From: SAR202 cluster bacterium
GTDB taxonomy: Bacteria > Chloroflexota > Dehalococcoidia > Lucifugimonadales > UBA3495
Reading direction: 5' to 3'
Length of the DNA: 34,422 bases
Assembly: GCA_013204585.1 (NCBI GenBank)
Contig: JABMNL010000025.1
Location: 1-34,422, forward strand
Shown: positions 7,780 to 15,729 of the stretch, one piece after another
Layout: each line of letters starts with the position of its first letter
Numbering within the stretch: position 1 is the first letter of the stretch
Program-made: the position numbers and the translations under genes
Notes under the pieces: model-generated
The model's input: only the letters and a program-made list of their open reading frames with translations
The model's database searches: none
What the model was told of the DNA's origin: nothing

Positions 7780-8958
7780 TCAATAGGTCAACATCTTTTG
7801 GGTTGTCAGCTTGCAGGAGGCCAAAATCTGGGCGATGCGGCTGCCAGTGTGGCCGTCTCCGTAGGTTTCCTCGGATGGATACCGCCCGTGGCTAATCTGC
7901 GTTTGAATCGCACCCAAGATTTCTTCGTTGTCGTAGCCAACATCTATGACGTTACTGCCGCGCTGTCGCCCCTTTTGGCGTGTTCCTACGTTGACCGCAG
8001 GAACACCTAAATATGCGCTCTCACGTATAGCGGCACTGGAATTTCCAATCATACAAGCACAGTCCATCATCAGCCGCACGAATATTTCCACCGGGAAGTT
8101 CTTGTAAAATCGAATGTAGTCATGAGTGTGGTGTTCTCGAAATTTACGCATGCCTCGCGCCACATCTTCGGAGCCCGCGTCGGCGTTGGGCCAGAGCATG
8201 ATAGTGGGCATTTTCAATTCGTTAATGGCAATCAGGGTTTCAGTAATCTGACGTTCCCCTTGACCGTACTCGCTCGTCACCGGATGTTGAGAAACCACCA
8301 GGAATGGATCATCCAAATTAAAGTCACCGCCGACCCCTTCGGCCTCAAGCCACGTCTGCTCAGATAACTTTTCATTGTTTCGAGCTATTTCACCCACAAG
8401 ATCAATACGCGGACAGCCTACCATGTACACCGTTGACGGGTCTTCGCCCAAACGGATGATGCGTTCTCGGGCTTCATCGCTGGCGGGAAAATGGATGTGA
8501 GCCAGCTTGGTCACAGCGTGGCGTACGCTTTCATCGATGGTGCCGGAAACTTCCCCGCCCATAGTGTGGGCCAGCGGAATGTTCATGTAAGCCGCCGCAA
8601 TGGCGGTGGCCATGGTCTCAAATCGGTCGCCAACCGTTATTACAACATCGGGCTTCAGAATTTCAAAGACCGTAGGCAATTCCACCAGTCCCAAACCGGT
8701 AGATTTGGCCATCGTTGCGGGGGTTTCTCCCTCGATAATCATGTAGACCCGGGCGTTTATCTTGAACCCGTCCGTTTCCAGGACTTCGGATACCATGCCG
8801 TACCGGTCCAGCAACGCGGACGCCCCGGCTACAACCTGCAACTCTAGGTCTGGATGGTCCTTTATCGCCTGCATCACGCTTTTGATGCTGCTGTAATTAG
8901 CTCGGCTTCCGACTACTACACAGATTTTACGTACCAATACTCTCCGTGCTTCCTTCAT
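7780..8958 (-). CDS. neuC: NeuC/LegG-like hydrolysing NDP-sugar 2-epimerase (second set)
   Basis: A protein of 392 residues in the UDP-GlcNAc 2-epimerase family, hydrolysing subgroup. The N-terminus VVVGSRANYSSIKSVM is the family's (T/G)SRA(D/N)Y start. GDRFETMATAIAAAY, HTMGGEVSGTIDESVRH and the late GNSSAAIRESAYLGVPAVNVG are all present, as in NeuC and LegG. The family releases the nucleotide and inverts C2 to give a ManNAc-type sugar for a NulO synthase. It follows the second synthase after 65 bases containing a stem-loop. It is well diverged from legG (19394-20569), which points to a different substrate. ATG at 8958 has no clear Shine-Dalgarno sequence, so the start could be a few codons downstream. 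Confidence 0.88.
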   Translation of the reverse strand: MKEARRVLVRKICVVVGSRANYSSIKSVMQAIKDHPDLELQVVAGASALLDRYGMVSEVLETDGFKINARVYMIIEGETPATMAKSTGLGLVELPTVFEILKPDVVITVGDRFETMATAIAAAYMNIPLAHTMGGEVSGTIDESVRHAVTKLAHIHFPASDEARERIIRLGEDPSTVYMVGCPRIDLVGEIARNNEKLSEQTWLEAEGVGGDFNLDDPFLVVSQHPVTSEYGQGERQITETLIAINELKMPTIMLWPNADAGSEDVARGMRKFREHHTHDYIRFYKNFPVEIFVRLMMDCACMIGNSSAAIRESAYLGVPAVNVGTRQKGRQRGSNVIDVGYDNEEILGAIQTQISHGRYPSEETYGDGHTGSRIAQILASCKLTTQKMLTY

Positions 8959-8999
8959 TAAAAATCAAAATCAAATAAGAATCTCTGGTTATGGCTGAC

Positions 9000-9032
9000 A
9001 ACCCTTAAGACAATCTCGTTGTCCTAAGGGTT
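9000..9032 (-). promoter_or_regulatory. Stem-loop overlapping the second neuB stop codon
   Basis: On the minus strand 9032-9019 (AACCCTTAGGACAA) pairs with 9013-9000 (TTGTCTTAAGGGTT) around a 5-base loop, CGAGA. All 14 positions pair in RNA, one as G-U; on the plus strand that position would be an A/C mismatch. The TAG of the upstream synthase (9026-9024) is inside the 5' arm. No U-run follows directly, so it is not a textbook intrinsic terminator. Attenuation, RNA processing or 3'-end protection of the neuB part are possible. Confidence 0.6.
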
Positions 9033-10043
9033 ATTGTTGCTAAATGACACATCGGCTTCGGTGATTACGGTGTCGGCTGACAGGAAACGGAGAGCGCGGC
9101 TACCAATCACCTCGCCAAGCCGTTTGGGTGCCAAGCCAGTCCCTGGCTTTCTAATAGCAACCATCTCTTTAGTGATGATTGCACCTTCCGGTATATCCAA
9201 CTGGGAAACTACGCTCTTTTGGAAAATTTCCTTGAATTCGGCGAACTGCGAGTCGTCGGACTTGTCCACCGGGTGGGACATGATGCTCTCTATCTCCCGG
9301 ACTTGGCTCACTAGTTCTGCGAATTGGTCTGGCTCGGCCGAGTGGCGGGCATCGCTGCCATACATTCGTTTGCTGAGGGTGAAATGTTTCTCAAGGATGG
9401 ACGCGCCTAACGTCGTGGCGGCCAGTGCCGCTGCGTTTGATAACGAATGGTCGGACAAGCCTACAGGTAGTCGGTAGCGATCCTTCATTTCCAGCATTAC
9501 GTTGAGGCCCAAACGCTCCGGCGGACATGGATACTCGGTGGTGCACTGAAGAATCGTTAGGTTTTTATGGTAGTTGGTTATCGTAGCTACCGCGTCATCG
9601 AGCTCTTCCCAACAACTCATCCCAGAGGACAGGATGATTGGCTTTCCCGTTTGCGCGATGCGCTCTAGGTAAGGGAGATTGGTCACCTCGCCCGAGGGTA
9701 TCTTGTACCGCTCCATGCCGATGGATTCCAGCATTTCTACAGCCTCTACAGAGAAAGCAGATGACAGGAGAGACAAACCTTTTTCTTCGGCGTAAGCCTT
9801 CAACTCGATCCACTGATCGTGGCTGAAGCTGGTGCGCTGGAAGTACTCAAATCGCGGCTCTCCTTTGAAGTAAGACGGCATGGGAGCATTGCGCAGCGTT
9901 TCCGCCTCGGCTATGTGAGTCTGGAACTTTACTGCGTCGGCGCCGCACTCTGCTACTACGTCGATAGCGCATTTGGCGTTACCGTAACTGCCGTCATGAG
10001 TTGAGCCTACTTCGGCGATAATGAAAGTTCTATCGGTCTGCAT
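9024..10043 (-). CDS. neuB: NeuB-family nonulosonic acid synthase (second set)
   Basis: A protein of 339 residues. An N-terminal NeuB TIM barrel (about 1-260) is followed by a C-terminal SAF/antifreeze-like domain (about 275-335, with IPEGAIITKEMVAIRKPGTG). It condenses a ManNAc-type sugar with phosphoenolpyruvate. The family's two metal-binding histidines are visible as H199 (SDH) and H220 (EKHF), 21 residues apart. The usual NHNG motif near the N-terminus is THDG (residues 15-18), unlike the first copy (20566-21621). Spacing and the SAF domain match active enzymes, so I read this as altered substrate choice. GGAGG lies 11 bases before ATG 10043, a rather long spacing. It heads the second neuB-neuC-neuA set. 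Confidence 0.9.
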   Translation of the reverse strand: MQTDRTFIIAEVGSTHDGSYGNAKCAIDVVAECGADAVKFQTHIAEAETLRNAPMPSYFKGEPRFEYFQRTSFSHDQWIELKAYAEEKGLSLLSSAFSVEAVEMLESIGMERYKIPSGEVTNLPYLERIAQTGKPIILSSGMSCWEELDDAVATITNYHKNLTILQCTTEYPCPPERLGLNVMLEMKDRYRLPVGLSDHSLSNAAALAATTLGASILEKHFTLSKRMYGSDARHSAEPDQFAELVSQVREIESIMSHPVDKSDDSQFAEFKEIFQKSVVSQLDIPEGAIITKEMVAIRKPGTGLAPKRLGEVIGSRALRFLSADTVITEADVSFSNNNP

Positions 10044-10090
10044 TCCCGTTATATCCTCCAGCGTTGCGTGATGCTCGCTTACCGATGTTC

Positions 10091-11608
10091 CTACAGAACT
10101 GCTGATTTGTGCCCGGAAGCAACCGTGGCAATGGCAGCATTAGAATCCAGCGATTCTATGAAGCGCATCAGGCGCTCTTTCGCTCTTCCGTCAACGAGTA
10201 GACCTGTTCCATCGCTAATTGGACCTGGCCCACCGTTAATTCCATTATTTTTGGGAGCTGATGCCAACTCTCTGACTCGGTTATCGAATTCCAGAATCGT
10301 GGTAACTGTTTGATAACCGGTCAAATTCCTATACTGCGTCATATCAAGCTGCCAGAGATCAAGATTAATCACCGGGATGCCCAAACCGATTGCCCATCTG
10401 ATGGTGGACGAGTATGAGGCCACGAATATGTCGGCTATTGCCAGAATATCCTTGAGCGGTTCTCTGCATATCTTGACTCGGTACTTCTCTTCAATCCAGA
10501 TGTATTGGCTCCGATCGGAGCCCGGGTGAAGAGATATTAGAACGTTCAAGTCTTGATGAGACAGTTCCCCCAAGATGTCGCTGAATGATTGCCACTGCAC
10601 TTCTTCCGAAGTCATGCCTTGCTCCCACAGTTGGGGAAAGGCGACGATTAGTATGCTTTTGCTGTGGTCCAGTTGGTAATCGTCGATTAGTTTGTACCTT
10701 AGTTCTGTGCGGCCAAGCCACCCCTCATACAGCAAATCGAGTTCATGACTGCCCAAATACAGCAGGTTGGCGGAATTTACCCCAGCTTCAGCATACATGG
10801 CTGCTTCATCGATGCCGGAAATCATGATGTAATCAGCAAAAGTGGTGCCCTGATACCAGGGGTTCTGCGGCAACATTCCCATTATTCTCATCAAGAATAT
10901 CTGCACTGCGGGATAAAATAACAGCTTTCCCCATCTCGAGTCGTAGACTTGGGATGGCAACCAGCGCTGCACCATACGGTTGAGTACAGCGATACCACCA
11001 CTTACGAAGGGGGGGTATGGAGAGTTCTCGAGCGACGCTGAAGATTTATTCAACCCCGCTTTTAGCAAATAGTTCTCTCGGCGTGACCGTGCAGCTCCAT
11101 CTGGGGACGATTCTGCGGCCAGCATGAGAATTATGGGTACTCTTAATTCCCGTAGCGGTTTTAGAATGGGGAAAAACGGGTGCAGGCGTTCCTGAGAAAC
11201 CACCGCACAGCGCGGGTTTAAATGCTGTACCAGTTTTTTGGCCACCCGTTTCCCATGCCATAATCGCCAACATAAAAAGAACAATCGAAGTAGAGAGATG
11301 CCAGGTAGCTGGCGGGTAATTCGGTGGATCCATTTTAGAAGGCTTCTGATTCTTTGGGTTAGCGTCTGGCGGCTATCATAACTGGATGAGTTACCCGGTT
11401 TCCCACTTACTCTTTGGAGCGGCTGGAGGGTGTCGTAGGAGATTCCAACAGATTCCAGCTGGTCGACAAAGGTATGATCCTCCTTAGAAATTAACAGGAA
11501 GTGGGGTCTGAATTCACTTTGTGAAGCTAAATAGAGAGCCGTGGCCAACTGCTGGTCGAACGCATAAACGCCGAAAGGGACAAAAAGAACCACCTCTTTC
11601 TTTTTCAC
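10091..11608 (-). CDS. GT-B-like surface-glycan protein, CDP-glycerol transferase-like
   Basis: About 505 residues if started at GTG 11608, which overlaps the LegC stop as GTGA. A longer frame to 11734 exists, but its first 42 codons lie inside legC out of frame and look non-coding. The body begins KKKEVVLFVPFGVYAFDQQLA. The C-terminal half has LLYLGSHELDLLYEG, NVLISLHPGSDRSQYIW and DIFVASYSSTIRWAIGLGIPV, resembling the donor domain of CDP-glycerol:polyol transferases and related GT-B capsule proteins. Its position between legC and the second neuB suggests a glycosyltransferase acting with NulO sugars. I cannot assign a donor. Confidence 0.65.
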   Translation of the reverse strand: MKKKEVVLFVPFGVYAFDQQLATALYLASQSEFRPHFLLISKEDHTFVDQLESVGISYDTLQPLQRVSGKPGNSSSYDSRQTLTQRIRSLLKWIHRITRQLPGISLLRLFFLCWRLWHGKRVAKKLVQHLNPRCAVVSQERLHPFFPILKPLRELRVPIILMLAAESSPDGAARSRRENYLLKAGLNKSSASLENSPYPPFVSGGIAVLNRMVQRWLPSQVYDSRWGKLLFYPAVQIFLMRIMGMLPQNPWYQGTTFADYIMISGIDEAAMYAEAGVNSANLLYLGSHELDLLYEGWLGRTELRYKLIDDYQLDHSKSILIVAFPQLWEQGMTSEEVQWQSFSDILGELSHQDLNVLISLHPGSDRSQYIWIEEKYRVKICREPLKDILAIADIFVASYSSTIRWAIGLGIPVINLDLWQLDMTQYRNLTGYQTVTTILEFDNRVRELASAPKNNGINGGPGPISDGTGLLVDGRAKERLMRFIESLDSNAAIATVASGHKSAVL

Positions 11609-12753
11609 GCTCGCGGTTTTCCGGAGGACGACCGCAGCCTGAGGGCATCTACCACGCGGTGCTGTGACTCTCCCAGGCCAACAGAGCAGGGCAAACTCAA
11701 CCCCTCTCGGTATAGTTGATTGGCCACGGGGCAATCGTTGGGGTTCAGGTCAGCGTACGCAGGGCTGAGGTGCATGGGTTGCCATAAGGGCCTGGTTTGA
11801 ATGCCAACCTCAGCCAACTTCTTCAACAATGCGCGACTGTCTGAGCCAAATTCCGCCTCATCTACCATCACCGTGAATAGCCAGAAGACACTTTCGGCCC
11901 AGGACGCCTGACGCATAGGCTGTAGGCCCGGGATACCTTTCAGTCCTTCGCCGTAGGCTGCGGCGATACGGTGCTTGGCTACGATGTAATCGTCAATCTG
12001 CTCCATTTGGGCCACGCCCATTGCTGCTTGGATATTGCTAAGCCGGTAGTTGTAGCCAATTTCGTTGTGTATGTATTCCACCGGGTCGTCTTTGGCTTGA
12101 GTAGAGATATGACGTGCTCGTTGTGCCCACTCTTCGTTGTCCGTTACCACCATACCGCCGCCGCCCGTGCTAATCAGCTTATTGCCATTGAAACTGAAAC
12201 AGGCGATGTCGCCAAGATGGCCAACCATCTGGGCTTTGTATTTGGCCCCCAGACTTTCGGTGGCATCTTCGATAACCACTAAGTCGTATTTTCTGGCCAC
12301 AGTTAGAATCGGATCAAGGTCTACCGGATGACCCAGAATATGCACTGGTATAATCGCCTTTACCCGCTGCCCGGTGGCCTTGTTGCGCAATTCGCCCCCG
12401 GCCCAACGGCAATCCTGTTCCAGGAAGTCAACCACTTTTTGCGGGTCCATTTGCCAATAGTCCGGCTCGGCGTCGATAAACACCGGCCAAGCTCCAACGT
12501 AACGAATGGCGTTGGCTGGGGCGATGAAGGTGAGCGTGGATACCAGCACCTCGTCATCCGGCTGGACCCCAGCCACCAAAAGTGCGACGTGTAAAGCCGC
12601 AGTGCCATTAACGGTGGCCACTGCGTGTTTCACATCCACGTAGTCCGCCACAATCTGCTCAAAGCGGTCTACGAAGGAGCCCACCGAGGAGACCCAGTTG
12701 GTGTCCAGGCACTCCTTGATGTACTTCCATTCGTTGCCGCGTATCTCAGGCAC
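11605..12753 (-). CDS. legC: LegC-type sugar aminotransferase
   Basis: A DegT/DnrJ/EryC1 family PLP enzyme of about 382 residues. It transfers an amino group to C4 of the 4-keto-6-deoxy intermediate made by LegB. The N-terminal signature PEIRGNEWKYIKECLDTNW is strongly LegC-like. EDATESLGAKY holds the cofactor Asp, and FNGNKLISTGGGG holds the Schiff-base Lys (about residue 192 from the GTG). The GTG at 12753 is the first ordinary start, but the in-frame codons before it read IIPLSV, which matches the beginning of other LegC proteins. Translation may therefore begin upstream on an ATA, ATC or ATT codon. It lies after legB across a 96-base gap and overlaps the next gene by GTGA. Confidence 0.93.
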   Translation of the reverse strand: MPEIRGNEWKYIKECLDTNWVSSVGSFVDRFEQIVADYVDVKHAVATVNGTAALHVALLVAGVQPDDEVLVSTLTFIAPANAIRYVGAWPVFIDAEPDYWQMDPQKVVDFLEQDCRWAGGELRNKATGQRVKAIIPVHILGHPVDLDPILTVARKYDLVVIEDATESLGAKYKAQMVGHLGDIACFSFNGNKLISTGGGGMVVTDNEEWAQRARHISTQAKDDPVEYIHNEIGYNYRLSNIQAAMGVAQMEQIDDYIVAKHRIAAAYGEGLKGIPGLQPMRQASWAESVFWLFTVMVDEAEFGSDSRALLKKLAEVGIQTRPLWQPMHLSPAYADLNPNDCPVANQLYREGLSLPCSVGLGESQHRVVDALRLRSSSGKPRA

Positions 12754-12849
12754 GCTCAGGGGGATTATGTCTTGACGTGGTGCGTTAATAATTCAGCTCT
12801 GTTTAGAGTAGGGATTGCTGGTGGAGTCTGACCGCTGGTGGTAAAAAGT

Positions 12850-13857
12850 TCAGACGATGTAGGCCCCAAGCCGGTACCGGTCAATGTTTTTCTCCATCCA
12901 CTTGATGGTCTGTGCCAGCCCGTCCTTTAATGTGTATTGTGGCACCCAGCCCAGGATATCCTTCGCCTTGTTATTATCGGCACAGAGGCGGTCGACTTCG
13001 CTGTTCTCCGGGCGCAATCGCTCCGATTCGCAGATAACCGGGATGTCCCTCCCGACGACCTCCAAGATACGCTTGGCCAACTCGCCAACGGAAATCTCTT
13101 GTCCGGAACCGATGTTGACTACTTGGCCAATAGCTTCGGGACACTCGGCGATTCGGATGAAACCCTCCACGGTATCTGCCACGTAGCTGAAATCACGAGT
13201 TGGTGCCAGGTTCCCCAGGCGCACTGTAGGCTGCGTCAGCGCTTGGGTGATAATGGTAGGGATTACGGCGCGGGCTGATTGGCGAGGCCCGTATGTATTG
13301 AAGGGTCGGATTGTGGCAACCGGTAGTCCAAAGGACAGATGGAACGCCTGAGCCATTTGATCCGCCCCAATTTTGCTGGCTGCATAAGGCGATTGGCCTT
13401 GTAATGGGTGGTCTTCGCTGATGGGAACTTGGCGGGCTGTTCCGTAGACTTCGCTGGTCGACGTGTGGACCGCAAGTTGCGCTCCGGCATCAAGAGATGC
13501 CTGAAGCACGTTCAATGTCCCTTCTACATTGGTCCGCACGTAGGAAATCGGTGCATTGTAGGAATAGGGGATGGCAATAAGGGCTGCCAGATGGAAAACG
13601 ATATCTACACCCTTGAGCGCCGCTCGTAGGCTGTCGCGGTCTTGAACGTCGCCCAAGAACACCTCAACATGCTCTTTAGCTGGCGAAGTATCTAACCATC
13701 CCCACGTACCTGTGGAGTTGTATTGAACTAGTGCCCGGGTGGTGGCACCGAGCGCAACTAACCGTTCAGTGAGGTGGCTGCCGATGAATCCACCGGCACC
13801 GGTAACCAGCACAGTCTTCTGACTCCAGTCAACCCTTGGACCTGTCGAACCAGTCAC
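12850..13857 (-). CDS. legB: LegB-type NDP-amino-sugar 4,6-dehydratase
   Basis: An extended short-chain dehydrogenase/reductase of 335 residues that uses NAD. It has GAGGFIGS (20-27) for the dinucleotide, STSEVYG (133-139) and YAASK (158-162) with the catalytic Tyr and Lys. The run NSTGTWGWLD near residue 50 and the stretch NIGSGQEISVGELA are typical of LegB enzymes, which dehydrate GDP- or UDP-GlcNAc to the 4-keto-6-deoxy sugar. The start is GTG at 13857, 8 bases after the ptmE stop. No nearer ATG precedes the conserved VLVTGAGG core. Together with PtmE and LegC it forms the first half of the legionaminic pathway. Confidence 0.94.
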   Translation of the reverse strand: MTGSTGPRVDWSQKTVLVTGAGGFIGSHLTERLVALGATTRALVQYNSTGTWGWLDTSPAKEHVEVFLGDVQDRDSLRAALKGVDIVFHLAALIAIPYSYNAPISYVRTNVEGTLNVLQASLDAGAQLAVHTSTSEVYGTARQVPISEDHPLQGQSPYAASKIGADQMAQAFHLSFGLPVATIRPFNTYGPRQSARAVIPTIITQALTQPTVRLGNLAPTRDFSYVADTVEGFIRIAECPEAIGQVVNIGSGQEISVGELAKRILEVVGRDIPVICESERLRPENSEVDRLCADNNKAKDILGWVPQYTLKDGLAQTIKWMEKNIDRYRLGAYIV

Positions 13858-13865
13858 TGCGGCTA

Positions 13866-14969
13866 TCAGACGTCTCCTTTCTGGGCATCGGCTTGGGCCT
13901 GCTGGTAGTCGGCGGGCTGGCCGATGTCTAACCAGTATTCGTGGATTGGGAAACTTACCACGCGGCGGCCCTCAGCTAGCAGCCAGGTGATAAGATCCGG
14001 CATATCAAATGGTTGGTCATTCGGGATGTGCTGGCAGGCCTCTGGACCCAGCAGGTAGATTCCGGCATTGATGAAATGGCGTAACACCGGCTTCTCGGAT
14101 ATACCGGTAATCTCAACGCCGTCAGTCTCCACCACGCCATACGGTACATTAAACGCGTGTTGGCGAACCGCCACAGTCATATCTGCCCCCAGCTCGCGAT
14201 GGAAATCCAGCATCGCGCGGAAGTCCACGCTGGTCAGAATGTCGCCGTTGATGACCAATAATGGTTCATCGCTTGCTTTCAACTGACCAATCGCACCAGC
14301 GGTTCCCAGAGGATGCGCCTCTTCCATATAGCGGATTTCCACGCCGAACCGCCGCCCGTCACCAAAGTGGCTGGTTATCGCTTCCCGCCGGTAGTGGGTC
14401 GCCACGTTCACACGTCGGATACCGGCGGCCCTTAGCTGCTCAATGACCCGCTCCATCAGCGGCTTGTCACCTACCGGCAACATTGGCTTGGGTAAGTTAT
14501 CGGTCAACGGTTGCAAACGCTTCCCGTATCCCCCGGCCATAATCATCGCCGTCAATGGCAATTCAATTTCTTTGGCCATTTCGGCCAGCAGGGCCACGTC
14601 GGCTACCTTGCCGTCTAAATCTACCAAAGGAATATGGCGCACCTCGTGTCGATTCATTAATCGCAACAACTCAGCATCAGGTGTGCCGATTGGCGCCGTA
14701 ATGGGGCCGTGTGGGGGTGTCAAGCCAGGTGTCTCTGTGGTGGGCGGCTTTTTCTCTAGGAGCCGCTGTACCGGCAAGTTTAGGTCCAGGCCAGCCAGAA
14801 TAGCCCTCCGGATGTCTCCGTCAGTTACGACACCCAACAGACGTCGTCCCTGATCCACCACCAGGGCAACGCCTTGGGCGTTCCGGTCAATAAGCGCGAT
14901 AGCATCGACAATGCAATCGGTGGAAGACAGGCACAACTTGGACAGTTTAGGGTTTAGGCCATCTACCAT
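13866..14969 (-). CDS. ptmE: CBS-domain sugar-1-phosphate nucleotidyltransferase, PtmE-like
   Basis: A protein of 367 residues. A CBS-domain pair occupies about residues 10-130 (LLGVVTDGDIRRAI and RHIPLVDLDGKVADVALL). It is followed by a NTP_transferase domain with AMIMAGGYGKRLQPLT (141-156), LPKPMLPVGDKPL, HPLGTAGAI and VINGDILT. The architecture matches Campylobacter PtmE, a glucosamine-1-phosphate guanylyltransferase that feeds GDP-linked legionaminic acid synthesis. The CBS pair may sense an adenine nucleotide, which is inference. It lies immediately before legB. An alternative reading is a GDP-mannose or GlcN-1-P uridylyltransferase relative, since the base choice cannot be read by eye. 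Confidence 0.88.
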   Translation of the reverse strand: MVDGLNPKLSKLCLSSTDCIVDAIALIDRNAQGVALVVDQGRRLLGVVTDGDIRRAILAGLDLNLPVQRLLEKKPPTTETPGLTPPHGPITAPIGTPDAELLRLMNRHEVRHIPLVDLDGKVADVALLAEMAKEIELPLTAMIMAGGYGKRLQPLTDNLPKPMLPVGDKPLMERVIEQLRAAGIRRVNVATHYRREAITSHFGDGRRFGVEIRYMEEAHPLGTAGAIGQLKASDEPLLVINGDILTSVDFRAMLDFHRELGADMTVAVRQHAFNVPYGVVETDGVEITGISEKPVLRHFINAGIYLLGPEACQHIPNDQPFDMPDLITWLLAEGRRVVSFPIHEYWLDIGQPADYQQAQADAQKGDV

Positions 14970-14985
14970 TTGGGACTCGTTGCGG

Positions 14986-15705
14986 TTATTTCTTGCGACC
15001 AGCGAAAATCCAATGGAAGTTGCTTTTCAAATCGAACATTCCCTGGTCGAAGTGCCCTGTAGTAATGCACTCAAAATCCGAGAAGAGCGACTTCAGTTCT
15101 TCCTCGTCTCGCACCAGGTAAACCATCTCGTGAAGTCCGTTGAGCCGGTGAGTAGGGTCATCGACCTTAATCTCGTACACCTGACCGTCATGAATCTTCT
15201 TCACATGGTAACGAATGTAATAATTGTCCGGGCCATACATCGTAAAAAAGACAATGCCTCCCGGCTTTAGGCATCTGGAGAACTCCCGGCACACACGCTT
15301 GATTTCTTCCTCTGAGGCAAGAAAGTACAGGACTTGGTTGCATAGGACGAAGTCAAAGTAGTTGTCCTCGAATGGTAGCCGATCCCAAGGTAGAGGAGTG
15401 ATTTGGAACCGATCTAGGAGTGAGGGATCGAGATTATTGCTCTCCAGATTCAATTTAATGAGGTCTGTAGCCGAATCAGTCACCTCTACTCCGTTCACTT
15501 CATAGCCATTGCGGATCAAGAACATGCTGTTGTTGCCGCTTCCACAGCCGTAATCAAGGACTCGCCCAGAGGGAAGGTTGTCCTTAAGGTACATATTATG
15601 GAAGCGGACAATCCAGTCAGCGGGATACCGCAGGAACGCCGTCTGTCTGGTATAGAGGTCTTCGTACGTTTGTTTGTTGGTATCCTGATCCTGATGGACT
15701 TCCAT
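14986..15705 (-). CDS. Class I SAM-dependent methyltransferase
   Basis: A protein of 239 residues with a methyltransferase core. RVLDYGCGSGNNSMFL is the SAM motif I, VNGVEVTDSA the acidic end of strand 2, and FDFVLCNQVLYFL motif II. LKPGGIVFFTMYG follows. A strong ribosome-binding site, GAGGGAG, lies 5 bases before ATG 15705, so it may be well translated. It directly follows the amidinotransferase and precedes ptmE, and it is one of two methyltransferases bracketing the deacetylase-amidinotransferase pair. N-methylation of a guanidino or amino sugar, or O-methylation, are both possible. Confidence 0.88.
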   Translation of the reverse strand: MEVHQDQDTNKQTYEDLYTRQTAFLRYPADWIVRFHNMYLKDNLPSGRVLDYGCGSGNNSMFLIRNGYEVNGVEVTDSATDLIKLNLESNNLDPSLLDRFQITPLPWDRLPFEDNYFDFVLCNQVLYFLASEEEIKRVCREFSRCLKPGGIVFFTMYGPDNYYIRYHVKKIHDGQVYEIKVDDPTHRLNGLHEMVYLVRDEEELKSLFSDFECITTGHFDQGMFDLKSNFHWIFAGRKK

Positions 15706-15729
15706 TAAAACTCCCTCATTTACGTTGTA

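Noticed and set aside
9000-9032. Rho-independent terminator
   Set aside because: The stem is good but no U-run follows it; kept as a stem-loop of unknown role.
11609-11734. N-terminal extension of the GT-B gene into legC
   Set aside because: It overlaps legC out of frame; the GTG at 11608 makes a GTGA junction and the family-like sequence begins there.
12826-12855. GTCTGA/TCAGAC inverted repeat at the legB stop
   Set aside because: Only six pairs around an 18-base loop; too weak to call.
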